Part shown: piece after piece, positions 16,505 to 24,307 of the stretch
Numbering within the stretch: position 1 is the stretch's first letter
Layout: every line of letters starts with the position of its first letter
Assembly: GCF_034259205.1 (NCBI RefSeq)
Contig: NZ_CP139487.1
Span: 434,001 to 498,000, forward strand
Direction: 5' to 3'
From: Peredibacter starrii
GTDB lineage: Bacteria > Bdellovibrionota > Bacteriovoracia > Bacteriovoracales > Bacteriovoracaceae
Length of the DNA: 64,000 nt
Program-made: the position numbers and the translations under genes
Notes under the pieces: generated by a model
Told to the model about the DNA's origin: nothing
Seen by the model: only the letters and a program-made list of their open reading frames with translations
The model's database searches: none

Positions 16505-18217
16505 ATGGACTTAATTAAGACAAGTATAGGAATTTCCAAAACGATCAAAAACGTTTCTCGTTTTAGAGAGATTCTTAATGTCTTGAGTCGCCATGGTTTC
16601 TCTGAACTCATCATCAAATCTGGTCTTGATAAAGTCATTCCTGGATTCGTGCTTCCGGCACGAGTTTCAGAATTACGTAGTGAAGACATGTCTAATGAAG
16701 AGTGGTGGCAGGTCTTTGGGGAACAGCTTCGAAAAAGTTTTGAAGAACTCGGACCAAGTTTTATTAAGCTCGGCCAGCTTATGGCGACCCGTGAAGACAT
16801 TCTTGATCCCGCACTTATTCGAGAATTAAAACTCCTCCAAAATAAAGTGAAAGGCATTCCGTTTGAGACCGCTCAAAAAGTCATTGAAGATAACCTCGGA
16901 AAGCGCCTAAGTGATATCTTTCTCACAATAGATGAGGAAGCGATTGGGACCGCATCCATTGGTGTTGTGTATAAAGCACAACTTCACAATGGCCAGAAAG
17001 TCGTAGTTAAGGTCCGTCGTCCTGGAATTGCCAAACTTATTCATACTGATTTTGAAATTCTTCTTTTCATCGTTCAGAAACTTGAAAAGGTCTCATCTGA
17101 GATCAAGTTCCTGGGCATGTCGAAGATGATTTCTGATTTTTTCAAAAGCACTCAAAACGAACTCAATTTCATGATTGAGGCACAGAACTGTGATCGCCTT
17201 CGAAAAAATCTGGAATTGATTGATAAAGATCAGTATCTGGTTGTGCCGAAAGTTTACCGAGAATTTACGACGGAAGAAGTTTTGGTGCTTGAGTATCTGG
17301 ATGGGCGACCATTCAATGAGTTCAGATCGATGGAAGAGCTTGGCTCTGACATGGTAGTGAAGCTAGAGAAGAGTATTGAGCTATTCACACACACTCTACT
17401 AGCGGATGGATTCTTCCATGCCGATCTTCATGGCGGGAATTTCTTCGTTCTCGAGAACCGTAAAATCGGAATCATTGATTTTGGTTTGATGGGAACCCTC
17501 TCAAAGAAGAACCGCGCCAATCTCATTTCTATTCTCTACGCCGTTATCACTTATAATTTTGATAATCTAGTTTATGAGTTTTTGGATGTGGCCGAGTATG
17601 AATCAGTACCTGATCACGAAGAGTTAATCCGTGACATTAAGGATTCCATCTCTCCTTATATTGGTCTCAGTGTAAAAGAAACCAATATGACGGAACTGGT
17701 GCGAAATCTTATTCGCACGTTGAGTAAGCACGAACTTTATCTTCCACGCGAGTGGTTTATCATTTTCCGTGCTCTCATGACATTGGATGGAGTCGGTAAG
17801 TCGATTGGAATGGATTTAAACATCTTCAAGGTGCTGGAGAAGGATCTTCCAAATCTAGTATCAGAACTTCTATCAAGAAAGAATGCTCAAGAAGAACTTA
17901 TGTGGGTGGCGAAGGACGTAGTGACGTCGCTTCGAATTGTTCCAAAACATCTAAAGTGGTTCCTGAAAGAGATCTCGCAGAATAATTATTCTCTTGAGCT
18001 TAGAATCCGCGATCTGGATAAATTATCCAAAGGTCTCAATCGCTCTTTATATTCTCTGGGCCTTTCTCTTATGGCCTGTATTTTTATTCTCTGCGGCGCT
18101 ATCTTCGTGAGGAACGTCAATGTCCTCAGTTTTTATGACATTCCTCTCTTAACTTGGATCTTTTGGGCCTTTGGTGGTTACCTTATGATCCGGATTGCGA
18201 TGCTCCGGAAGTTCTAG
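16505..18217 (+). CDS. ubiB: ABC1/UbiB/AarF-family atypical kinase
   Basis: A 570-residue member of the UbiB (AarF/ADCK) family, membrane-bound atypical kinases needed for isoprenoid quinone synthesis or lipid homeostasis. In order: the KxGQ motif in FIKLGQLMATR, EAIGTASIGVVYKAQL (modified P-loop), KVRRPG, LEYLDGRPFNEF, the catalytic HADLHGGNFF and the metal-binding IIDFG. The C-terminus has two membrane segments (about 512-532 and 545-565). The gene is monocistronic and divergent from the minus-strand greA cluster, with no strong ribosome site. ubiB is the conventional name; the quinone could be menaquinone. Confidence 0.88.
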   Translation: MDLIKTSIGISKTIKNVSRFREILNVLSRHGFSELIIKSGLDKVIPGFVLPARVSELRSEDMSNEEWWQVFGEQLRKSFEELGPSFIKLGQLMATREDILDPALIRELKLLQNKVKGIPFETAQKVIEDNLGKRLSDIFLTIDEEAIGTASIGVVYKAQLHNGQKVVVKVRRPGIAKLIHTDFEILLFIVQKLEKVSSEIKFLGMSKMISDFFKSTQNELNFMIEAQNCDRLRKNLELIDKDQYLVVPKVYREFTTEEVLVLEYLDGRPFNEFRSMEELGSDMVVKLEKSIELFTHTLLADGFFHADLHGGNFFVLENRKIGIIDFGLMGTLSKKNRANLISILYAVITYNFDNLVYEFLDVAEYESVPDHEELIRDIKDSISPYIGLSVKETNMTELVRNLIRTLSKHELYLPREWFIIFRALMTLDGVGKSIGMDLNIFKVLEKDLPNLVSELLSRKNAQEELMWVAKDVVTSLRIVPKHLKWFLKEISQNNYSLELRIRDLDKLSKGLNRSLYSLGLSLMACIFILCGAIFVRNVNVLSFYDIPLLTWIFWAFGGYLMIRIAMLRKF

Positions 18218-18312
18218 ACAGCAGCTAATTCTTACATTTACTAATCTTGTATTTTCACTGCGGACTCTCATTGGTATGACTTCTTATAAGACCTATCAAC
18301 GAGGAAAATTTA

Positions 18313-18930
18313 ATGAAATTCGTAATGATGATTGCTGTTCTACTTTCGGGCCTGTCAGCTTTCGCGCAAACAGATGCTCTTTCTCAATGTCGTGCTCAAA
18401 ACGACAGACTTCAATTCCAACTTAGAGACCTAACTGCACGTTTAAGAACGTGTGAGCAAGGTACTGGTGGTGGTTATGGAGAAGTTGAATACCTTCGCCA
18501 GGAAAACTACCGTCTAACTGAACAAAACCGTCAGCTTCAGTTCCGTATCGATGAGCTTGAAGGTCGTGGTTATCAGCAATTTTACTGTGTAGCTGGTTGT
18601 TACGATGTGAATAGCCGTATCGACACTCGTTATATGGAAGCTGCTTCAGCTCCAACTCAACTTGAAGCTGAAATGTTGGCCAAGCAACTTACTCACAAGA
18701 CCTACTCTTGTAACTTCGGTGTGAAGACTTATAAGTGTGAAGCGATGAGAGGGGAAGCTCAAATGAACTACTGTACAGTGGCTTGTTCAGACGTGAACGG
18801 CCGCGCAGACGAGAGATTCTCTGCAGGCGCTCGCGGTCGCAATACAGTGGAAGCAGAAATGCTTGCCATCAAGGAACTTAAAAAGACCTACGCTTGTAAT
18901 TTCGGTATTAAAGTTACAGCTTGTAACTAA
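18313..18930 (+). CDS. Exported protein: coiled coil plus duplicated four-Cys domain
   Basis: A 205-residue secreted protein. A signal peptide (MKFVMMIAVLLSGLSAFA) is followed by a Gln/Arg/Leu-rich coiled coil broken by GTGGGYG (residues about 25-90). Two copies of a domain of about 50 residues then share the pattern YC-xxx-C-DVN-R-D-R...EAEMLA...L-TY-CNFG-K...C. Each copy has four Cys, suggesting two disulphides per domain. A ribosome site (GAGG) precedes the ATG and a strong terminator follows, so it is a single-gene unit. A surface or periplasmic adhesin-like role is possible but unproven. Confidence 0.88.
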   Translation: MKFVMMIAVLLSGLSAFAQTDALSQCRAQNDRLQFQLRDLTARLRTCEQGTGGGYGEVEYLRQENYRLTEQNRQLQFRIDELEGRGYQQFYCVAGCYDVNSRIDTRYMEAASAPTQLEAEMLAKQLTHKTYSCNFGVKTYKCEAMRGEAQMNYCTVACSDVNGRADERFSAGARGRNTVEAEMLAIKELKKTYACNFGIKVTACN

Positions 18931-18937
18931 GAGATAG

Positions 18938-18960
18938 GGCCCTCTTCGGAGGGCCTTTTT
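18938..18960 (+). terminator. Intrinsic terminator after the duplicated-Cys protein
   Basis: GGCCCTC (18938-18944), UUCG tetraloop, GAGGGCC (18949-18955), then five T. The stop codon is only a few bases upstream. It may also serve the convergent gene ending at 18964. Confidence 0.93.
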
Positions 18961-18963
18961 ATT

Positions 18964-19974
18964 TCAAATACTATCTAATCCAGATAGAAAAATCGTCGGC
19001 ATATCAATCTCTTCAAAAGTCCCTGGTCCAAACAGCCCTCTCAAGAACTCATCCAGATCAAGCCCCAGAAGTTCCTCATTATAATCAAAGTACACTTCTT
19101 GCTTCATAGGATTGATATTACGAATGCTGACCTTATTATCTGTGAAGGCGAGAGTGAATTCAGTGAAGAGTCTTAAATCACCAGGAGTCATGAAGAACTG
19201 ATACTGAAGGCTCTCAGTCTCAACCAGAGGTTTCCCCATCCAGACCTTACCAAAAGCTCCGATCTCTTTAATAAAGGCATTCATATCTTCTTTAGTGCCG
19301 TATTCGTAGATGATCTCAGGTAGGTCCTGACCCTTATTCATGAAGTAATAATGAGAGATTCTCCCATTATGCTTCTTAATAAAGAGATCAGCAGACGAAA
19401 TCTTCTCAATTAACTTCCAGTCTGCGTCTTTACGATTCAGAGTCAGATATGTTTTTGCGAATGATTCTTTATAGAGCGCTTGAATTTCTTTTTGTTCTGT
19501 TTCAGAGAGATCTTTGTATTTCGTTTTAATGAAATGACTCTCTTCTCGCTCTGAAGAATACTCAAATTGATTCCCACAAAGATGAAACCCAAATTTGTTA
19601 TAGAGTTTTTCCATGTCACTCCAGAGTAGAAAGAGAGTGGTATCACTTCTTTTCTCTGCCAGAACATCTTGCAGGAGAGTTTGAAAATGTCCTTCTCCTC
19701 TGCGAGCTTCATCAACTGCAATTCCACCTAACATCGTAATGGGAAATTGCTTGTTTCCTAGAGTGAGAAACTGATCTTTCGCACCAATATGAGCGAGCAC
19801 ATTTTCATTCTCATCTAGCATGATGAAACAATTCTTGTGATTACTCTTATCAATAAGAGGAGCGAAGTCGATTTCGAAGGAATTTGGCCTCTTATAGTGG
19901 AACGACTTCTCAATTAACTTAACTGTGGCCTCAAAACATGAGGGCTTATCACTTAAGGGGAAAATCTTGCCCAT
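18964..19974 (-). CDS. GNAT-family N-acetyltransferase
   Basis: A 336-residue acetyltransferase. The acetyl-CoA site is visible as ITMLGGIAVDEARRGEGHFQTLLQDVL (a variant of the R/Q-x-x-G-x-G/A loop, here RRGEGH). It is followed by LFLLWSDMEKLYNKFGFHLCG, the usual beta5 and the YxxxGF ending. The C-terminal 150 residues form a second domain, so the size is nearer Eis-like or FemAB-like double-domain GNATs than single-domain ones. No signal peptide. The substrate is unknown. Confidence 0.85.
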   Translation of the reverse strand: MGKIFPLSDKPSCFEATVKLIEKSFHYKRPNSFEIDFAPLIDKSNHKNCFIMLDENENVLAHIGAKDQFLTLGNKQFPITMLGGIAVDEARRGEGHFQTLLQDVLAEKRSDTTLFLLWSDMEKLYNKFGFHLCGNQFEYSSEREESHFIKTKYKDLSETEQKEIQALYKESFAKTYLTLNRKDADWKLIEKISSADLFIKKHNGRISHYYFMNKGQDLPEIIYEYGTKEDMNAFIKEIGAFGKVWMGKPLVETESLQYQFFMTPGDLRLFTEFTLAFTDNKVSIRNINPMKQEVYFDYNEELLGLDLDEFLRGLFGPGTFEEIDMPTIFLSGLDSI

Positions 19975-20045
19975 ACTTAAAACTCCATGATTTCAATAAT
20001 TTAACCCCGTTTTTCAAAAATTGTCGAATTTTTTTACATTCATTC

Positions 20046-20072
20046 TCAAGTCTTTTGCTGCGATGTCGAAAA
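20046..20072 (+). promoter_or_regulatory. Sigma-28 (FliA) promoter of the first flagellin gene
   Basis: TCAAGTCT (20046-20053), 11 bases, GTCGAAAA (20065-20072). Against TAAAGTTT-N11-GCCGATAA this is 6 of 8 and 6 of 8 with exact spacing. It lies about 80 bases before the flagellin ATG, which is the right class of promoter for a late flagellar gene. Confidence 0.75.
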
Positions 20073-20081
20073 GTTTTGCAT

Positions 20082-20132
20082 GAGAGACACAAATGTCTTT
20101 CATCACTCCTCTCAAGGATCGAGAACGAGTGA
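20082..20132 (+). promoter_or_regulatory. Structured 5' leader of flagellin 1
   Basis: Two stems lie in the leader: GAGAGACA (20082-20089) with TGTCTTTC (20094-20101), eight pairs with one G-U and a four-base loop, and TCACTC (20103-20108) with GAGTGA (20127-20132). They sit between the sigma-28 promoter and the AAGGAGG ribosome site and could stabilise the abundant flagellin message. Confidence 0.4.
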
Positions 20133-20152
20133 AGCCCAATCAAGGAGGATTT

Positions 20153-21001
20153 ATGGGTTTAAGGATTAACACTAACGTTTCGTCGCTAAACGCGCAAAGA
20201 AACTTAGGTCAAACACGTGGTGCTCAACAGAAAGTGTTAGAGCAACTATCTTCTGGTCAGCGTATTAACCGTGCTGGTGACGATGCTGCAGGTCTAGCAA
20301 TCTCTGAAAACTTAAAAGCGCAAATCCGCGGTCTAGGCCAAGCGGAAAGAAACGCTCAAGACGGTGTGTCTCTAGTACAAATCGCTGAAGGTGCTTTAGC
20401 GGAAGTAGGGAACATCATGATTCGTCTTCGCGAACTAGCAGTACAGGCCGCTTCTGATACTATCGGGCCAACAGAACGTAAGTTCCTTAACGTTGAATTC
20501 GAGCAATTGATGTCAGAGGTTGACCGTATCGCAAACTCAACTGAGTTTAACCGCGTTCCACTTCTAAACGGTACAGGATCTGTATTTGATATCCAGATCG
20601 GTACACGAAATGACCCTTTATCTGACCGTTTGACGTTCGATGCTTCATCAGCAGACGTTAACGTAGCAGCTCTTGGTCTTAACCTTGCTTCTGTTTCTGA
20701 CAAAATTTCTGCTCAGAACTCACTAGCAGCGATCGACCAAGCTATTCAAAGTGTTTCTGGTATCCGTGCTGACTTCGGTGCTCTTCAGAACCGTCTTCAG
20801 TCGACCATTAACAACATCCAGATCTCGAATGAAAACTTGTCAGCTGCGAATTCTCGAATCCGTGATGCAGACATTGCTTCAGCGACTTCTGAATTAACTA
20901 GAACGAACATCTTGATGCAAGCAGGTACTTCAGTATTGGCACAAGCGAACCAGTCTACGACGAACGCTCTCAGCCTTATTAATGCCGCTTCTCAGGGTTA
21001 A
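20153..21001 (+). CDS. fliC: Flagellin
   Basis: A 282-residue flagellin, the filament subunit. The start is the ATG at 20153, with AAGGAGGA three bases upstream; the open frame extends to 20093 but that part is untranslated leader. The conserved N-terminal D0/D1 (MGLRINTNVSSLNAQRNLG, LSSGQRINRAGDDAAGLAISE) and C-terminal D1/D0 (SRIRDADIASATSELTRTNIL...QANQSTTNALSLI) are intact. There is almost no variable domain, so the filament would be smooth. A sigma-28 promoter precedes it. A second flagellin gene follows. Confidence 0.98.
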   Translation: MGLRINTNVSSLNAQRNLGQTRGAQQKVLEQLSSGQRINRAGDDAAGLAISENLKAQIRGLGQAERNAQDGVSLVQIAEGALAEVGNIMIRLRELAVQAASDTIGPTERKFLNVEFEQLMSEVDRIANSTEFNRVPLLNGTGSVFDIQIGTRNDPLSDRLTFDASSADVNVAALGLNLASVSDKISAQNSLAAIDQAIQSVSGIRADFGALQNRLQSTINNIQISNENLSAANSRIRDADIASATSELTRTNILMQAGTSVLAQANQSTTNALSLINAASQG

Positions 21002-21070
21002 TCCCTGAGAACGGCCGAATAGGCCGACACCAACAACTGACGTAAAACGAAATCCTGCAAAACCTTGCAG
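20989..21070 (+). other. Cluster of hairpins spanning and following the flagellin 1 stop codon
   Basis: TTCTCAGGG (20989-20997) pairs perfectly with CCCTGAGAA (21003-21011) across the stop codon. CGGCC/GGCCG (21012-21026) and CTGCAA/TTGCAG (21055-21070) follow. None is followed by a T run, so these are more likely mRNA 3' stabilisers or processing sites than terminators. Transcription could continue into the second flagellin. Confidence 0.5.
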
Positions 21071-21172
21071 TGAGTGTGTAGAGAAGTAATCAGTTTTTAA
21101 GGTTGATTTTTTTACTCAAAAAATAACAACCAATTTGAGCATGAAGCTCATAAACGAACATGGAGGTTCACT

Positions 21173-21190
21173 ATGACAACGAAGGACTAA
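21173..21190 (+). other. Five-codon leader ORF ahead of flagellin 2
   Basis: ATG ACA ACG AAG GAC TAA has its own GGAGG five to nine bases upstream and ends three bases before the flagellin 2 ATG. The flagellin's own ribosome site (AAGGA) lies inside this mini-ORF. It could couple ribosome loading to flagellin translation. It may also be chance, so the confidence is low. Confidence 0.35.
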
Positions 21191-21193
21191 ATT

Positions 21194-22027
21194 ATGGGAA
21201 TGAGAATTAATACAAATATCTCGAGCATTGCAGCTCAGCGTGCTCTAGGAATTACGAAGAATAATCTGGACAACAACCTTAGGAAGATGTCCAGCGGTGA
21301 AAGGATAACTCGCGCGTCGGATGATGCTGCTGGATTGGCGATTAGTGAAAAACTAAAAGCTCATATCAGAGGACTCAGACAAGCGAAAAGGAACTCAGAT
21401 GACGGCGTATCACTCATTCAGACAGCAGAAGGCGCAATCAATGAGATTTCTAACATTATCATTCGCCTCAGAGAGCTTTCTATCCAAGCAGCCTCTGATA
21501 CTGTTGGCGACACTGAAAGAGGGTTTTCAAACATTGAATTCCAGAATCTTCTCGAAGAGATTCAACGTATCTCAAAAGGTACAGAATTCAACGGCAGAAA
21601 GCTTCTTGATGGAACAGGTGGCATGGTTGAAATCCAAGTTGGGATTCACAACGATCCGATGCAAGATCGAATCAAGTATGACTCAACCGACACGGACACA
21701 ACTGTTGAAAGCCTGGCACTTACTGGCGAAGGTATCGCAAGTAAAGAGAGCGCACAGTTATCACTCGCTAAGCTGGACGATGCATTGGTGCGAATTAACG
21801 GGACTCGCGCTAATCTTGGTGCCCTACAGAACCGTCTGCAATCAGCAAGTAACACAATTGCAATTGCAGAAGAGAACTTTAGTGCCGCCAACTCTCGAAT
21901 TCGCGATGTGGATGTAGCGGCAGAAACAGCGGACATGGCCAAGAATAACATTCTTACTCAGGCCGGTGTTTCAGTCCTAGCACAAGCGAACCAGGCCCCG
22001 AACGCAGCTTTAAAGCTGATTGGCTAA
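21194..22027 (+). CDS. Flagellin (second copy)
   Basis: A 277-residue paralogue of the preceding flagellin with the same D0/D1 ends (MGMRINTNISSIAAQRALG, KMSSGERITRASDDAAGLAISEKLKAHIRGL, and SRIRDVDVAAETADMAKNNILTQAG) and a similarly minimal middle. Predatory bacteria often have several flagellins that occupy different parts of a sheathed filament. Here the two copies are clearly diverged, so they probably differ in position or timing rather than being redundant. The sequence upstream has a GCTCATAA -10-like element but no matching -35. A strong terminator follows. Confidence 0.97.
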   Translation: MGMRINTNISSIAAQRALGITKNNLDNNLRKMSSGERITRASDDAAGLAISEKLKAHIRGLRQAKRNSDDGVSLIQTAEGAINEISNIIIRLRELSIQAASDTVGDTERGFSNIEFQNLLEEIQRISKGTEFNGRKLLDGTGGMVEIQVGIHNDPMQDRIKYDSTDTDTTVESLALTGEGIASKESAQLSLAKLDDALVRINGTRANLGALQNRLQSASNTIAIAEENFSAANSRIRDVDVAAETADMAKNNILTQAGVSVLAQANQAPNAALKLIG

Positions 22028-22042
22028 TCACACACTCACTAC

Positions 22043-22076
22043 ACCTTCCCCCGAATGGGGGAAGGTTTTTCTTTTT
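22043..22076 (+). terminator. Intrinsic terminator after flagellin 2
   Basis: ACCTTCCCCC (22043-22052), loop GAAT, GGGGGAAGGT (22057-22066): ten perfect pairs followed by a T-rich run to 22076. It ends the flagellin transcription unit. Confidence 0.95.
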
Positions 22077-22109
22077 GTCTAAAACCAAATCTCCGCTAGA
22101 ATTTACCTT

Positions 22110-23024
22110 ATGAAGAAAACCATCCTGATCTTTGGAGTGTCCTCTTTCGTTGGCTCAAATTTACTAGAGTCACTGAAGGACGAGTTTCGTATAATCGGGA
22201 CCTACCATACTACTCCAGTCAGTATTCCAGGAGTTACTTGTCTACCTTGTGATGTTCTCAGAAAAGACTACGTTTCAAATCTCACCGCTATTTTTCGGCC
22301 TGATATAACAATTTACGCCGCTGGTATGAGTTCCTTGAAGGAATGTCAGTTGTATCCTAAGCAATCAGACGCTTTGAATTCTGCAGGTGCCGTAAACTGT
22401 TGTGTAGCGGCCGAAAGATATGGCTCGAAATTCATTTACCTCTCATCTGGTTTCGTCCTGGGTGGAGAGGACACACTCTATCGTGAGGGGGACACGCCGT
22501 TTCCTGCCACCAGCTACGGTAATTCACTTTCAACGACCGAATTTTATATTCAGCGATCATGTTTGAATTATTTGATCTTCAGATGCGCGCCTCTTTATGG
22601 CAGAAGCTTCAATCCAACTCACGCTAATTGGTTTGAGACATTGCAAACGGCATTTGCCAAAGGTGAACCAGTGTATGCGGATGATACAGTGACAACTGGA
22701 TTTTTAGATATTCAGTTATTAGGCAAAGTAATCAAGGCCACACTTGCAAAAGGTGTGACGAATCGCTTGTTGCAAATCACTACGAAAGACACCATGACTC
22801 GCTATGAGTTTGCTAAACTCTATGCCAAAATTTTCAAAAAAGATGAAGGCCTCATTCAGAAGACAACCGGTCTCTTCCCGGCAGAGTCTCCAAAGAACAA
22901 TAACAAGAATCAAACTTCTCACCATTTCCGTATGGACACTTCAAATATCGAAGAGATTTTGGGCGTACAGATGCCAAAGATCGAAGAGTCTTTGATGCTC
23001 ACTTATAAGAGATTAAACGCTTAA
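22110..23024 (+). CDS. RmlD-like extended SDR, catalytic Lys replaced
   Basis: A 304-residue NAD(P)-binding Rossmann protein most like dTDP-4-dehydrorhamnose reductase (RmlD) and other sugar-nucleotide SDRs. The dinucleotide loop is FGVSSFVGSNLLE, followed by AAGMSSLKECQ and FIYLSSGFVLGG with substrate-like Ser residues. At the active site the usual Y-x-x-x-K reads Y136-G-N-S-L140, so the lysine is leucine. Tyr and Ser remain. The C-terminal substrate part (GFLDIQLLGKVI...) is intact. It is placed after the flagellins, possibly for filament or surface glycosylation, but no other glycosylation genes are near. It may be catalytically impaired. Confidence 0.8.
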   Translation: MKKTILIFGVSSFVGSNLLESLKDEFRIIGTYHTTPVSIPGVTCLPCDVLRKDYVSNLTAIFRPDITIYAAGMSSLKECQLYPKQSDALNSAGAVNCCVAAERYGSKFIYLSSGFVLGGEDTLYREGDTPFPATSYGNSLSTTEFYIQRSCLNYLIFRCAPLYGRSFNPTHANWFETLQTAFAKGEPVYADDTVTTGFLDIQLLGKVIKATLAKGVTNRLLQITTKDTMTRYEFAKLYAKIFKKDEGLIQKTTGLFPAESPKNNNKNQTSHHFRMDTSNIEEILGVQMPKIEESLMLTYKRLNA

Positions 23025-23025
23025 A

Positions 23026-23556
23026 TTAACGAGACGATTGTTTTACGAACTCAGTGAGGTAGTACTTCACCAGAGCTTCCACTTCAACCGGTTCACCTTG
23101 GAATCTCCAAGAGATGGTGTTGAATGGACCAACATGAGCTTTGATCTCATGAATGGCGTGAATCGATTGATTTTCATTCGCAAGACGAGCAGAAAATAAT
23201 CCACCGTTATTTGCCAGGAAACCAATGCTCACAACATCCGGAGCACGACGAGCAACAATCAGCTTCAGAGAGTTTCTGAAGAGAATGAAGTCATTCACAG
23301 TGTTTGAAATGCGGAAGATTTTGATTGAGCGAGATGTGTCTCGGTTACTGCGATACTGATTAAACAGGGCCACGTAAAACTCAAAACGATCTTTCAGCTT
23401 ATTCACGAAATTCAGTGAAGATTCTTCAAGAAGTTGTTGGGTATTCAGGTGATCATTGAAACGGATGATTCCGGACTCCTCCATATTCACTTCTTCAAGT
23501 GCTAGAGATTCGATCCATGAGACATTTTGGTAATCATTGACGTTAATAGTATCCAT
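23026..23556 (-). CDS. Conserved hypothetical protein
   Basis: A 176-residue soluble protein without signal peptide or membrane segment. The N-terminal third is acidic (SLALEEVNMEESGIIRFNDHLN). The rest looks alpha/beta with a basic patch (RFEFYVALFNQYRSNRDTSRSIKIFR, LKLIVARRAPDVVSIGFLANNGG). No domain recognised. It converges with the SDR gene, one base apart. Coding character is good and the length makes a chance ORF unlikely. Confidence 0.75.
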   Translation of the reverse strand: MDTINVNDYQNVSWIESLALEEVNMEESGIIRFNDHLNTQQLLEESSLNFVNKLKDRFEFYVALFNQYRSNRDTSRSIKIFRISNTVNDFILFRNSLKLIVARRAPDVVSIGFLANNGGLFSARLANENQSIHAIHEIKAHVGPFNTISWRFQGEPVEVEALVKYYLTEFVKQSSR

Positions 23557-23628
23557 TCTTTAATTGTTTGGTTTTAGGCCAGTCTCGTCAAGGATAAATG
23601 AATGAAAGTACGAGAGGAAAGTAAGAAA

Positions 23629-23812
23629 GGTCTGGGGGAAGGCTTAATACGGTTTCGCGCCCCTAGAAAACTAGGTGGGCGCAATTAGTAATCACTTTAG
23701 GCTTCTCACATTCTGGCACAATACTGAGCCAGGCAAGCATGCACACCATGATCAGGGACCGCTCCCGAAAATAAAATCGTAGGGGCGAAACTTTATGGCT
23801 TCGTCCCAGACC
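23629..23812 (+). ncRNA. Putative structured non-coding RNA (about 184 nt), family unknown
   Basis: This stretch without genes can fold into one closed structure. GGTCTGGG (23629-23636) pairs with CCCAGACC (23805-23812), GAAG (23638-23641) with CTTC (23799-23802), and GTTTCG (23652-23657) with CGAAAC (23786-23791). Inside are a long hairpin GCGCCC-CTAG-AAAA-CTAG-GT-GGGCGC (23657-23682), a compound stem (ATCA/TGAT, GCTT/AAGC, CTGGC/GCCAG; 23691-23752) and GGGA-CCGC-TCCC (23755-23766). CCCCTA (23660-23665) could instead pair with TAGGGG (23780-23785), so two exclusive folds exist. A-rich loops favour the plus strand. Size and long closing stem recall 6S RNA, but I cannot match any family consensus. 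Confidence 0.5.
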
Positions 23813-24039
23813 CACATCCATCATATCTCATTTTTGGTGGTATCAGGAGAGGCAAAGTTAGCAAAATTTATTCTAAAAGAGCTAAAAAAGGCTAATAAAA
23901 TCGTTGACTTGTAAAAGTAAACGGAAAAAAGCCAGTTTTACGACAATGGGTGTTATAATTAGTTTGTGAATTACCAAAAGGTACTAAAGTTTTTAAGGAC
24001 TAAGGTCGATAAGACTTAAGTATCCTTTAAGGGGGATTT
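23813..24039 (+). promoter_or_regulatory. Promoter and leader of the Tad/Flp pilus operon
   Basis: No gene is seen here. TGTTATAAT at 23951-23959 is an extended -10 element (TGnTATAAT) with a start expected near 23966, giving a leader of about 75 bases. In the leader AAGGA (23995-23999) and TAAG (24001-24004) can pair with CTTA (24015-24018) and TCCTT (24023-24027). This places a bulged hairpin directly before the AAGGGGG ribosome site of the first pilin gene. No clear -35 hexamer is present, consistent with an extended -10 promoter. Confidence 0.6.
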
Positions 24040-24249
24040 ATGAAAGACAAGCTTATCGCTTATCTTAAAGACGAAACGGGGCAGACATCTACAGAGTACA
24101 TTCTACTCGTAGCTGTAGTTGCAACGATCGTTATTAAGTTTAAAGGCGCGATTGTTAAGAAGCTCTTTGGTGAGGGCGGAGACGGTAACGGGGGTATCCT
24201 CGGTACAGTTCTAAATGAAAGCAACTTCTCAGATTTCGCTAACCCGTAG
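24040..24249 (+). CDS. flp: Flp-type pilin (type IVb major pilin candidate)
   Basis: A 69-residue class III prepilin. A short basic leader ends in TG, with cleavage before QTSTEYILLVAVVATIVI; Glu at +5 and the Tyr after it are the Flp signature. A hydrophobic helix follows, then a Gly-rich tail (FGEGGDGNGGILG). It is the first gene of the Tad locus with the strongest ribosome site (AAGGGGG), fitting the major pilin. The prepilin peptidase is encoded two genes downstream. Confidence 0.9.
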   Translation: MKDKLIAYLKDETGQTSTEYILLVAVVATIVIKFKGAIVKKLFGEGGDGNGGILGTVLNESNFSDFANP

Positions 24250-24307
24250 GCTTCTAGTCAGTTTCTAGAAGCTTTACGGTTATCCGGCCCTTCGCTATCA
24301 TAATCTG

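Noticed and set aside
21061-21172. Sigma-28 promoter for flagellin 2
   Set aside because: A GCTCATAA -10-like element exists but nothing resembling TAAAGTTT lies 11 bases before it.
23714-23730. Sigma-54 promoter before the pilus operon (TGGCAC at 23714-23719)
   Set aside because: No TTGC at the required distance; the bases belong to a stem of the putative RNA.
23629-23812. tmRNA, RNase P RNA, SRP RNA, c-di-GMP-I or cobalamin riboswitch
   Set aside because: None of the invariant blocks I know for these families is present on either strand.
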